Source: Gammaproteobacteria bacterium | Lineage (GTDB): Bacteria > Pseudomonadota > Gammaproteobacteria > GCA-2400775 | Direction: 5' to 3' | Assembly (NCBI GenBank): GCA_013151045.1 | Contig: JAADIY010000040.1 | Span: forward strand, 32,807-96,806 | DNA length: 64,000 bases | Part shown: positions 8,558 through 17,487 of the stretch, one piece after another | How the letters are laid out: every line of letters begins with the position of its first letter | How positions within the stretch are numbered: the first letter of the stretch is position 1 | Notes under the pieces: generated by a model | Seen by the model: the letters and a program-made list of their open reading frames with translations, nothing else | Told to the model about the DNA's origin: nothing | Databases searched by the model: none | Position numbers and translations under genes: made by a program

Positions 8558-8947
8558 GGGTTTTCTTACGCTGACCGCCAAGGAGAGCGAATCGAAGGTG
8601 AGTCGATTTTGTGCATCAACGTATATAATTTATCACAGGTAGCGACACTATCGTAACGAAAGAGCAGTCGTTTAAATGGCTTCATGTTCATGAAACATGG
8701 CTGTCTGAAGCTGAAATAGCAGCTGACGATTATAGTTTTTAAAATTTAAAGATATTTTTTGGAAACTTTCGAATAAAGTGTTTTTCACTTGATCTATGTA
8801 TAGCAGTAGCGATTCGTTCTTAGATTGATATAACACTCTAATTCAAAATAAATTCATCCTTCGTACTGCCGATACAGTAAGAGCATGATCTATGGCTCGG
8901 TGCTGGCGGTTTGCTAGCGAAATCTCAAATCGTTAAATAAGGAATAG
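8558..8947. other. 390-base gap with no intact gene
   Basis: Between gltX and the DUF1538 gene I see no tRNA and no long frame. A weak hairpin, AATCGA (8590-8595) with TCGATT (8603-8608) followed by T's, could end gltX transcription. A short plus-strand frame (8629-8742, after a TAA) reads like real protein, including KEQSFKWLHVHETWLSEAEI, but has no start codon. It may be a remnant of a lost gene; I cannot assign it. The rest is AT-rich and probably holds the promoter of the next unit. Confidence 0.4.
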
Positions 8948-8953
8948 GTGAGT

Positions 8954-10855
8954 ATGTCGTCTTCACAATCTAACGTTACGCAGGTTCGCGTTAGCACTTT
9001 AGATACGATTAAGATTATTTGGCCGTATGTTGCCGAAAACTTTATGAATCAGGTTAAGAGTATCTGGTTCATTGTTGCCTACCTGGTTTTTTTTCAAATC
9101 GCAATTTTGCAATTGCCGCTGGTTTATACCTTAACCATCGCTATTGGTATTTTTATTGTCGCCTTAGGTCTGATGTTTTTTATGGAAGGCCTACGGCTAG
9201 GCTTAATGCCATTGGGCGAAACCATTGGCGCTGTATTGCCACGTAACGCCCCGCTTTGGGGCGTTTTGTCTTTTGCATTTCTATTAGGTATCGGCGCGAC
9301 TTTCGCTGAGCCTGCTATCGCGGTGTTACGCAGTGCGGGCGCAGGAGTGTTACCGAACCAGGCACCATTACTTTATAGCTTGTTGAATGATTTTGCTAAT
9401 CAGCTCGTGACCGTAGTGGGTATCGGTGTTGGGGTTGCCGTTATGCTTGGCGTTTTGCGTTTTTATTATGGTTGGTCTTTAAAGGTATTGATCATTCCTG
9501 GTGTGCTGCTGTTAATTACCTTGACCTTAATTGCCCAGAGTAATGAAGTCATGCAGCCGGTTTTGGGCTTGGCCTGGGATTGTGGTGCGGTGACTACTGG
9601 GCCAGTGACAGTGCCGTTGGTATTGGCTTTAGGTATCGGTGTTTGCCGTGTGCTAGGCGATGGCGATACCAGTAATGCAGGCTTTGGTATTGTCACCTTG
9701 GCATCGTTGTTTCCGATATTGGCGGTGTTAAGTTTAAGTTTCTACCATTATTATGCGGCGGACTATTATGGTGCCAAGAATTATGAAGGTGAGCTTGTTG
9801 AAATAGTCAGTGAGGACAACACTCAGCAGCTTAATAATGATAATGAAATTGATCATACAACGGCTTTTACCCAAGAAGAATTTCAACTTTTTGTTGCGAA
9901 GGGTAAATACGATGGTGACTACACTCTACGTTTTGAAGGTGGCGATCAACGTTTAGAAGGTGGTCGTATCTTAGTTGAAGATGCGGTGATTGTTTTAGAA
10001 AAACCTAAAGCTGAAAGAGCTGACATTATTAGTGATAAGAAATGGGATCCAAATGCAAATATTGGTGAGGGTTTTCGTGAGGCTTTACTAACATCATTGC
10101 GTGCGATTCTCCCGCTATGTGTGTTTTTAGTTTTGGCACTGTGGTTTTTATTAAGGCGCAGTGGTGAGAAATTTAAACTTACCGAAGAGTTAACGATTGG
10201 TATTGTTTTCGCGCTTATTGGTATGGCTTTGTTTATTTTGGGTATTTTGTTAGGTCTTACGCCTTTGGGTTTGCAATTAGGTAGTAATATTCCAACGACA
10301 TTTGCCAGCCTCACTCCTTGGGGGCTACAGGGTAGTGAAGGCCCATTATTTGAAACCGAGTTTATTGGCAAGCTGGTAGCAATTTGTTTTGGATTTTTTC
10401 TTGGATACGGTGCGACTCTGGCTGAGCCTGCTTTAAATGCATTAGGCTCTACCGTTGAGAAAATAACGGTAGGATCATTTAAAAAGAGTATGTTGATGCA
10501 GTCCGTTGCTATTGGCGTTGGTTTGGGTATCGCTACGGGTGTATTGAAAATTGCTTACAATATTCCCTTGGCCTATTTGTTGATCCCGCCGTATCTCTTA
10601 TTATTAGTATTAACCTGGATTTCATCCGAAGAATTTGTCAACTTTGGTTGGGATAGTGCGGGTGTGACAACCGGTCCGATTACAGTCCCTTTGGTATTGG
10701 CTATGGGATTGGGGATAGGTAGCGCTGTGCCGGGTGTGACGGATGGTTTCGGTATTCTCGCACTCGCCTCTGTTGGGCCAATCATTACTGTGTTGACTGT
10801 TGGTTTGATTGTTAAGCGGACACAAAGTAGTGGTATTGGCGAGGTGAAAGTATGA
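8954..10855 (+). CDS. Duplicated DUF1538 integral membrane protein, probable transporter
   Basis: About 633 residues with many membrane helices in two homologous halves. The repeat signature is plain: GATFAEPA near residue 115 and WDCGAVTTGPVTVPLVLA near 207 in the first half; GATLAEPA near 486 and WDSAGVTTGPITVPLVLA near 565 in the second. A hydrophilic segment (about 278-375) separates them. This is the DUF1538 family, of unknown function; the internal duplication suggests an inner-membrane transporter or channel. ATG 8954 is preferred (AAGGAA nine bases upstream), though GTG 8948 is possible. The stop overlaps the next start in ATGA, so the pair is translationally coupled to a PII-like protein that may gate it. 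Confidence 0.85.
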   Translation: MSSSQSNVTQVRVSTLDTIKIIWPYVAENFMNQVKSIWFIVAYLVFFQIAILQLPLVYTLTIAIGIFIVALGLMFFMEGLRLGLMPLGETIGAVLPRNAPLWGVLSFAFLLGIGATFAEPAIAVLRSAGAGVLPNQAPLLYSLLNDFANQLVTVVGIGVGVAVMLGVLRFYYGWSLKVLIIPGVLLLITLTLIAQSNEVMQPVLGLAWDCGAVTTGPVTVPLVLALGIGVCRVLGDGDTSNAGFGIVTLASLFPILAVLSLSFYHYYAADYYGAKNYEGELVEIVSEDNTQQLNNDNEIDHTTAFTQEEFQLFVAKGKYDGDYTLRFEGGDQRLEGGRILVEDAVIVLEKPKAERADIISDKKWDPNANIGEGFREALLTSLRAILPLCVFLVLALWFLLRRSGEKFKLTEELTIGIVFALIGMALFILGILLGLTPLGLQLGSNIPTTFASLTPWGLQGSEGPLFETEFIGKLVAICFGFFLGYGATLAEPALNALGSTVEKITVGSFKKSMLMQSVAIGVGLGIATGVLKIAYNIPLAYLLIPPYLLLLVLTWISSEEFVNFGWDSAGVTTGPITVPLVLAMGLGIGSAVPGVTDGFGILALASVGPIITVLTVGLIVKRTQSSGIGEVKV

Positions 10856-12006
10856 CCAGCTTTCATGAGTACAATAATATTTCTATTGTTACTGCTATTA
10901 TTCCGCAGCACCGAGCACAAGCAATACTTAAAAAAATATACGATAACTATGGTTATACTGCATTGCAGTTTGATGCGCGTGGCACGCTCGCACATGACCG
11001 CTGGTATCAAGCATTTATACCTATGGTTAATCCAGAAAATGAATATTTACAATTTATTGTCTCCAGTGACAATGTAGATGATTTTATGAGCTACTTGGTT
11101 GGGGTTGCTCAGTTACATTTACCGGGTGCTGGTGGGGCTTATTCTACTCCTTGTTTAAGTTATGCTAGTGACAGTGAAAAATTTGTTAATCGATCTGATG
11201 TGGTTTCGAAAGATATTGTTGAGCAACCGATAAACTTCAAAAAAAATCTGTCTGTTGTCTTCGCTTTGATTCAGTCTGGGCGTACCGAGCCAGCTATTCG
11301 TGCGGCAATGCAGGCTGGGTCGCACGGTCCAATTGTCTATTATGCTGAGGGGCGTGGCACACGTGACCGTATGGGTTGGTTAAAAATCACAAAAAAACCT
11401 TATGAAGAAGTCATTATGACGATGGTCGATAAGGTAGATAAAGACTCTGTTATTGATGCCATTGTTAATGCTGGAAATATTAACGTGCCAGGTGGAGGGA
11501 TATTGTATGACTTGCCTGTATCGAAGGGCATTGTTAATTTTCCGACATCGATGGGTAAACGTAGCGCATTGGCGACCACACATCAGGTGGTGGCCGCGTT
11601 AGATGAGCTAATGGGTGGTTCTGATTGGCGTGATAGAAGAGCTCTGGCTAGAGATGATAAGCAGTTGGGTGGTGAGGGCAGTTCGACAAATGGTGGAAAT
11701 ACTTGTTTGTTGCGTATCCTAGTGCCGCGTAAATACGTTCATACCATTATGGACGCCGCCATAGAATTTGGTGCACCTGGTACTAATGTGACTTATGTGA
11801 AAAAATTAGCAAGTCATGCCGATGCTGATGAATCAGGCTTTATTATGCATGAGGAGATGGGTTTTATTCGTATGGTGTTACCGCAGTCACTGTCTATAAA
11901 AATTCGCGATAATTTAAAATATTATTGTACGGAGCATGATATTAATAACGTGCTGATTTGTGAGCTTGCGGTTAATAAAGTGATTCGCTATCGAAGCGAG
12001 CAATAA
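10852..12006 (+). CDS. Protein with three PII-like modules
   Basis: 384 residues that I read as three ferredoxin-like PII modules. Module 1 (about 10-105) has ALQFDARGTLAHDRW and ends near LPGAGGAY. Module 2 (about 125-225) has IVYYAEGRGTRDRMGW followed by VIDAIVNAGNINVPGGGILY, close to the classical PII T-loop and C-terminal pattern. Module 3 (about 280-380) has LLRILVPRKYVHTIMDAAIEFG and ends VNKVIRY. PII proteins bind ATP, ADP or other small ligands and control channels such as AmtB or SbtA. A single chain of three modules could act as a built-in trimer. The 4-base overlap with the DUF1538 gene argues for a regulator-transporter pair. Ligand unknown. Confidence 0.8.
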   Translation: MTSFHEYNNISIVTAIIPQHRAQAILKKIYDNYGYTALQFDARGTLAHDRWYQAFIPMVNPENEYLQFIVSSDNVDDFMSYLVGVAQLHLPGAGGAYSTPCLSYASDSEKFVNRSDVVSKDIVEQPINFKKNLSVVFALIQSGRTEPAIRAAMQAGSHGPIVYYAEGRGTRDRMGWLKITKKPYEEVIMTMVDKVDKDSVIDAIVNAGNINVPGGGILYDLPVSKGIVNFPTSMGKRSALATTHQVVAALDELMGGSDWRDRRALARDDKQLGGEGSSTNGGNTCLLRILVPRKYVHTIMDAAIEFGAPGTNVTYVKKLASHADADESGFIMHEEMGFIRMVLPQSLSIKIRDNLKYYCTEHDINNVLICELAVNKVIRYRSEQ

Positions 12007-12058
12007 GGTCTAATGAATATCGCTGTTTCTCTATGCGAGTTCGTTAAGAGAGTAAGTA

Positions 12059-12445
12059 TTAGTCCCAAGAGTTGTCATAACCGAATTTTCTTACCAGGGA
12101 CTGGGATACGCGTTTGAAATCTTGTAATGAATTAGTAACTTGAAGCCCAGTCAATTCATATTCGGGATTGACGTCAGGTTTGTGCCAGCGAACTTCAGCT
12201 TCAAATATAACGCTGTGAGGTATTTGAAGATTGTTAGGTATCTTAAATGTTAGCTGTTTATAGGTTTCTTGTTTTAGGTTTTTGATGCTGGTTAACATAA
12301 AGCCTTGCGTTGATATATCGACAAGCTTGCCAAGCTCCTCACCAGAGGCCGTATCGATAACGGCGATATTGAAAATTAATTGATGGCGTTTGCGAAGGCG
12401 GAGGTTGTCATGACTATCGTGATCGATATCTATAAGCTCGGCCAT
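12059..12445 (-). CDS. PilZ-domain protein
   Basis: A 128-residue single PilZ domain. Visible are the basic N-terminal motif RLRKRHQLIFN and the LVDISTQGFML segment, matching the RxxxR and (D/N)xSxxG elements that bind cyclic di-GMP. No other domain is attached, so it would act as a free c-di-GMP receptor. It is the last gene of the minus-strand dap run, 35 bases after another PilZ gene. The first Arg motif is imperfect, so binding is not certain. Confidence 0.8.
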   Translation of the reverse strand: MAELIDIDHDSHDNLRLRKRHQLIFNIAVIDTASGEELGKLVDISTQGFMLTSIKNLKQETYKQLTFKIPNNLQIPHSVIFEAEVRWHKPDVNPEYELTGLQVTNSLQDFKRVSQSLVRKFGYDNSWD

Positions 12446-12480
12446 TTTTTGTTTTCTGTTGGTGATTGGTTGTTACTAAT

Positions 12481-12852
12481 TTAATTTTGTCGATGCGCAA
12501 TCATAGCTTCGAGTTCTCGATTGAGCAGATTGCTGTCGCCTAAGTTCAATTCAATTATTCGTCTAAGTGTGGATGCAGATTCAGGTGCGATGTGATCGCA
12601 ACATACACCTATGAGGTTGTCATGAATATGTTTGACGGTTGCATCGTATTGAATAGGCTCATGTTCACATCCCATATCGATAGTGACCTCACAGGCGTCA
12701 CCAACATTTAGTTTGCAGTGATCAGGGGATTTACTTAGTGCACCATTCAGTGAGATATCGATGAGCTTGCCATCGATATTGAGGTTGTTACGTTTGATAA
12801 TGACGCGGGCATCGAAGTCGATGCGGGTGAAATGACGTTTTTCATCAGCCAT
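12481..12852 (-). CDS. PilZ-domain protein
   Basis: A 123-residue single PilZ domain with RHFTRIDFDARV (RxxxR-type motif) and LIDISLNGALSKS (DxSxxG motif), the two cyclic di-GMP contacts, plus a GVCCDHIA strand near the end. The acidic CEVTIDMGCEHEP region is variable in the family. It starts 14 bases after the dapE stop and so probably belongs to the same transcript. This resembles DUF-type PilZ proteins that modulate surface attachment, but the target is unknown. Confidence 0.85.
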   Translation of the reverse strand: MADEKRHFTRIDFDARVIIKRNNLNIDGKLIDISLNGALSKSPDHCKLNVGDACEVTIDMGCEHEPIQYDATVKHIHDNLIGVCCDHIAPESASTLRRIIELNLGDSNLLNRELEAMIAHRQN

Positions 12853-12866
12853 GGCAGGCCCCCTAA

Positions 12867-14009
<1,143 letters not shown>

Positions 14010-14363
14010 TTATTTTCCAAAGTGCTCTTCATAGTCTGCTTCTTTGAAGCCAATATGCAGCTCGTTATTTAACTCTAATACGGGACGCTTAATGATGGCA
14101 GGTTGTTCGACTAATAAATCAGCTATGGCTGATTTTGTACTGACTACTTTTTGTCCATCATCAAGTTTACGCCAGGTGGTGCCGCGACGATTGACCAAGA
14201 TATCTTGGTCAATCATTTTCAGCCATTGACTGACTTTTGTTTTGGTTAGGCCGTCAGCACGAAAATCGTGAAAGTCATAGTTGACGCCATTATCATCTAA
14301 CCAACGTCGCGCTTTACGTACGGTGTCGCAGTTTTTAATGCCATAGAGAGTGATGTTTGCCAT
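14010..14363 (-). CDS. ArsC/Spx-family protein (YffB type)
   Basis: A thioredoxin-fold protein of 117 residues starting MANITLYGIKNCDTVRKARR. The single Cys in KNCDTV and the WLDDNGVNYDFHDFR and RRGTTWRKL elements are typical of YffB-like members of the arsenate reductase family, which are thought not to reduce arsenate. ATG 14363 is chosen because it sits just after the dapD stop; a longer frame to 14420 would overlap dapD. A small ArsC-like gene between dapD and dapE is common in gammaproteobacteria, but its role there is unknown to me. Confidence 0.85.
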   Translation of the reverse strand: MANITLYGIKNCDTVRKARRWLDDNGVNYDFHDFRADGLTKTKVSQWLKMIDQDILVNRRGTTWRKLDDGQKVVSTKSAIADLLVEQPAIIKRPVLELNNELHIGFKEADYEEHFGK

Positions 14364-14367
14364 ATTT

Positions 14368-15189
14368 TTAGATGTCGCGTAGTAGTTCGTTAATACCGAC
14401 TTTGCTGCGTGTTTGTGCATCCACTTGTTTAACTATGACTGCGCAGTAAAGACTGTATGTGCCGTCTTTTGAAGGTAGATTCCCGGATACTACAACAGCA
14501 CCAGCAGGAATGCGGCCATAAGTGATTTCACCCGTCATGCGGTTGAAGATTTTTGTACTCTTACCAATGTAAACACCCATTGATATCACCGCGCCTTCTT
14601 CGACGATAACGCCTTCGACGACTTCTGAGCGTGCGCCGATAAAGCAATTGTCTTCAATAATTGTTGGGCTGGCTTGCAGTGGTTCTAATACGCCGCCGAT
14701 ACCAACACCACCGGAAAGATGAACGTTTTTACCAATTTGCGCACATGAACCGACAGTTGACCAGGTATCGACCATGGTGCCGCTGTCGATGTAGGCGCCA
14801 ATGTTGACGTATGACGGCATTAATATTGCGCCAGGTGCGATATAAGAGCCGTGGCGCGCCGTTGCAGGTGGCACGACGCGAACGCCTGATTCACGAAAAT
14901 CACGTGAGTTCATATCTTGGAATTTAGAATCAACTTTATCGTAATAATTGGTAAAGCCACCTTTGACGAATTCGTTGTCGTGGATACGGAAAGAAAGCAG
15001 CACGGCTTTTTTTAGCCATTCGTTAACGACCCATTCGCCGTCGATTTTTTCAGCAACGCGTGCGCTGCCGCTGTTCAGTTGTGCCATAGCTTCGCTGACG
15101 GCTTCTTTTACGTGGGTATCTACTGCGCGTGGGGTGATTTCTGCGCGTCTTTCAAAAGCTTCTTCGATAGTTGCTTTAATATCGCTCAT
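14368..15189 (-). CDS. dapD: 2,3,4,5-tetrahydropyridine-2,6-dicarboxylate N-succinyltransferase
   Basis: Transfers succinyl from succinyl-CoA to tetrahydrodipicolinate. 273 residues, the normal length: an alpha-helical N-terminal domain, then a left-handed beta-helix made of hexapeptide repeats ([53 protein letters not shown]), with [11 protein letters not shown] before the helix. It lies between dapC and the ArsC-like gene on the minus strand. Confidence 0.96.
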   Translation of the reverse strand: MSDIKATIEEAFERRAEITPRAVDTHVKEAVSEAMAQLNSGSARVAEKIDGEWVVNEWLKKAVLLSFRIHDNEFVKGGFTNYYDKVDSKFQDMNSRDFRESGVRVVPPATARHGSYIAPGAILMPSYVNIGAYIDSGTMVDTWSTVGSCAQIGKNVHLSGGVGIGGVLEPLQASPTIIEDNCFIGARSEVVEGVIVEEGAVISMGVYIGKSTKIFNRMTGEITYGRIPAGAVVVSGNLPSKDGTYSLYCAVIVKQVDAQTRSKVGINELLRDI

Positions 15190-15262
15190 TGGTTTGCTCT
15201 CCTAAATAGTAGTAAATCAGTCATTAAATTTTTTTGCCCATTTTATGGGTTTTGAAAATGAT

Positions 15263-16486
15263 TTATTGCTTGATGCAATCGCGGATGCGCTTAGCGGCAT
15301 CAACACATTGTTCGAGATCGGCGACCAGTGCGACTCGAATAAAACCGCAGCCAGGGTTTACGCCATCACTTTTGCGAGAAAGATAGCTGCCGGGCAATAC
15401 GGTGACATTATATTGTTGATAGAGCTGCTTGGCGAATTGTGTGTCAGATCGTTGCCAATCTTTATTACTTGAGCGGCTATCCCCAGGTCGATTATCTAAG
15501 TTAAGCCAGAGATAAAAACCGGCATCGGGTTCAACAATATTGATGTCATGTTTGAGAATATCAATTACCGCGGCAAACTTTTCTGTATAGAGTCGGCGAT
15601 TTTCAATGACGTGTGCGTTGTCTTGCCAGGCTATTGCACTAGCATGTTGTGATGGCGGTGACATAGCAGAACCGTGGTACGTACGGTATTGCAAAAACGA
15701 GTTAATTAACTTAGCGTCGCCAGCGACGAAGCCTGAACGTAAGCCTGGAGCGTTGGAGCGTTTAGACAGGCTATGAAAAACGAGGCAATTTCTAAAGTCA
15801 CTACGACCGATAGATTGTGCTACTTCGAGTAAGCCGACGGGTGGCGTTCCGTTGGTTGGATAAATCTCAGCGTAGCACTCATCTGCAACAATGGTGAAAT
15901 CATATAGATCGCTGAGTTCGATTAGGCGCTTTAACAGTGGTGCCGGTGCAACGGTACCGCTGGGATTGCCGGGGCTGCATAAGTAGATTAACTGACACTG
16001 CTGCCATTGTTCTTTGCTAACGTTTTCGATGTCAGGGAGAAAGCCATTTTCACGGGTTGTGTTGAGATAAACAGCTTGGGCGCCAGCTAGCAGGGCGGCA
16101 CCTTCGTATATTTGGTAAAACGGGTTTGGCATCAGCACAGCAGCCTCTTTTTCTACAAGACATTGCGCGATGGCAAAGAGCGCTTCGCGTGTGCCGTTTA
16201 CCGGTAATATTTGGCTATCTGAGTTGATAGTGCCAAGCTGATAGCGCGTTGTTAAATACCCTGCAATAGCGTTACGGAGTTCATCACTACCTTTAGTTAA
16301 AGGGTAATTTGCTAGCTTATCTAATTCACTAATAAGAGCATTTTTAATCAAGTCTGGCGTTGGGTGTTTAGGTTCACCAATAGAGAGATTGATCGGCGCA
16401 TAACTCTCATTTGGCACAGCATCGCCAAATAATGCGCGCATGCGCTGAAACGGGTATGGTTGTAAATTGTTTAACCCTGGATTCAT
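15263..16486 (-). CDS. dapC: Succinyldiaminopimelate transaminase
   Basis: PLP-dependent class I/II aminotransferase of 407 residues that makes N-succinyl-LL-diaminopimelate using glutamate as donor. Motifs seen: INLSIGEPKHPTP near the N-terminus, LPVNGTREALF, LCSPGNPSGTV, DECYAEIY (pyridine-ring Asp) and FHSLSKRSNAPGLRSGF with the PLP lysine. The start MNPGLNNLQPYPFQRM is typical of DapC, and the place upstream of dapD fits. A general aminotransferase label is the only alternative. Divergent from the EamA gene. Confidence 0.93.
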   Translation of the reverse strand: MNPGLNNLQPYPFQRMRALFGDAVPNESYAPINLSIGEPKHPTPDLIKNALISELDKLANYPLTKGSDELRNAIAGYLTTRYQLGTINSDSQILPVNGTREALFAIAQCLVEKEAAVLMPNPFYQIYEGAALLAGAQAVYLNTTRENGFLPDIENVSKEQWQQCQLIYLCSPGNPSGTVAPAPLLKRLIELSDLYDFTIVADECYAEIYPTNGTPPVGLLEVAQSIGRSDFRNCLVFHSLSKRSNAPGLRSGFVAGDAKLINSFLQYRTYHGSAMSPPSQHASAIAWQDNAHVIENRRLYTEKFAAVIDILKHDINIVEPDAGFYLWLNLDNRPGDSRSSNKDWQRSDTQFAKQLYQQYNVTVLPGSYLSRKSDGVNPGCGFIRVALVADLEQCVDAAKRIRDCIKQ

Positions 16487-16560
16487 AGTTCTGTTGGAAT
16501 GTGTTTGGAGCGCTAAAAGCCGCCCATTATAGCGTTTTACAGAGCATTACGTATTTATAA

Positions 16561-17487
16561 ATGACAAACTCACCCCTTAACGACTTAGATACCGGCTCAG
16601 GTTTGACTTATATTTTTGCTGTATTGGCTTTGCTTGCGTCTGCGACGCTATGGGGTACGATTTGGTATCCACTACGTTTACTGCAAGAGCAAGGTTTAGA
16701 GGGGTTGTGGTGTGCTTTGCTTATGTATGGCACAGCATTAGTAGTAAGTATTCCTTGGTGGGCGCGCCATCGTGCCGCGTTTTTTCGGCGACCGCTGGTT
16801 TTAGCCTGGTTAGGGCTTGCTAGTGGTTGGGCCAATATTGCGTTTATCTTGGCAGTGATTGATGGCGAGGTCGTTAGAGTGACTTTACTATTTTTTCTTT
16901 ATCCGATTTGGGCGACTTTGATAGGGCGGTTTGTGCTGCGTGAACAGATGTCTGTGCGAGCTTGGCTTGGGTTTGCAATAGCTGTCGCAGGCGCTCTAAT
17001 TATGATGTGGAACCCGGATTTGGACAATCCCTTGCCACGCGATAACAATGATTGGCTAGCATTGTCTGCGGGTGTTGCCTTTGCAGTGTCAGCGGCGATT
17101 GTTAGAAGTCTTGATGAGGTTGACGTGGTACCAAAAACGATTGTTGTGTGGGCGGGTGTGGTTGTGGTTGCGGCAATATGGCTGTTGATCGATGCGGCTG
17201 AGTTTCCGGCGTTAGAGGGTAAGATTTACATGGCGGCTGTTTTGCTTGGTTTGTTTGCAACAGTGGCGATGACATTGCTCGTGCAATACGGTTTTCATCA
17301 TGTGCCGGTATCTCGCTCTTCCGTTATTTTATTGTTTGAACTTGTTGCTGGCGCATTATCTGCTTACTGGTTGGCGAACGAGATACCGGTCACTAATGAG
17401 TGGTTAGGTGGGGTGGTGATTGTGTTAGGTGCGTGGTTGGTTTTGACTGTATCTGATATTGACGGTGGTGACAAAAAAACCGTTTAA
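16561..17487 (+). CDS. EamA/DMT-family transporter
   Basis: A 308-residue inner-membrane protein with about ten predicted helices in two EamA repeats. The first has the typical SATLWGTIWYPLRLL opening and FFLYPIWATLIGRFVLRE; the second ends FELVAGALSAYWLANE and GVVIVLGAWLVLT. The drug/metabolite transporter superfamily exports amino acids, nucleobase-like compounds or other metabolites; substrate cannot be told. Its stop overlaps the convergent glnD stop by four bases. Confidence 0.88.
   Translation: MTNSPLNDLDTGSGLTYIFAVLALLASATLWGTIWYPLRLLQEQGLEGLWCALLMYGTALVVSIPWWARHRAAFFRRPLVLAWLGLASGWANIAFILAVIDGEVVRVTLLFFLYPIWATLIGRFVLREQMSVRAWLGFAIAVAGALIMMWNPDLDNPLPRDNNDWLALSAGVAFAVSAAIVRSLDEVDVVPKTIVVWAGVVVVAAIWLLIDAAEFPALEGKIYMAAVLLGLFATVAMTLLVQYGFHHVPVSRSSVILLFELVAGALSAYWLANEIPVTNEWLGGVVIVLGAWLVLTVSDIDGGDKKTV

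Noticed and set aside
8558..8947. tRNA gene after gltX
   Set aside because: I looked for a T-loop (GGTTCGA) and paired acceptor ends and found none.
14010..14420. Longer 136-residue form of the ArsC-like protein
   Set aside because: The extra N-terminal residues overlap the end of dapD and do not resemble the family; ATG 14363 gives the normal start.
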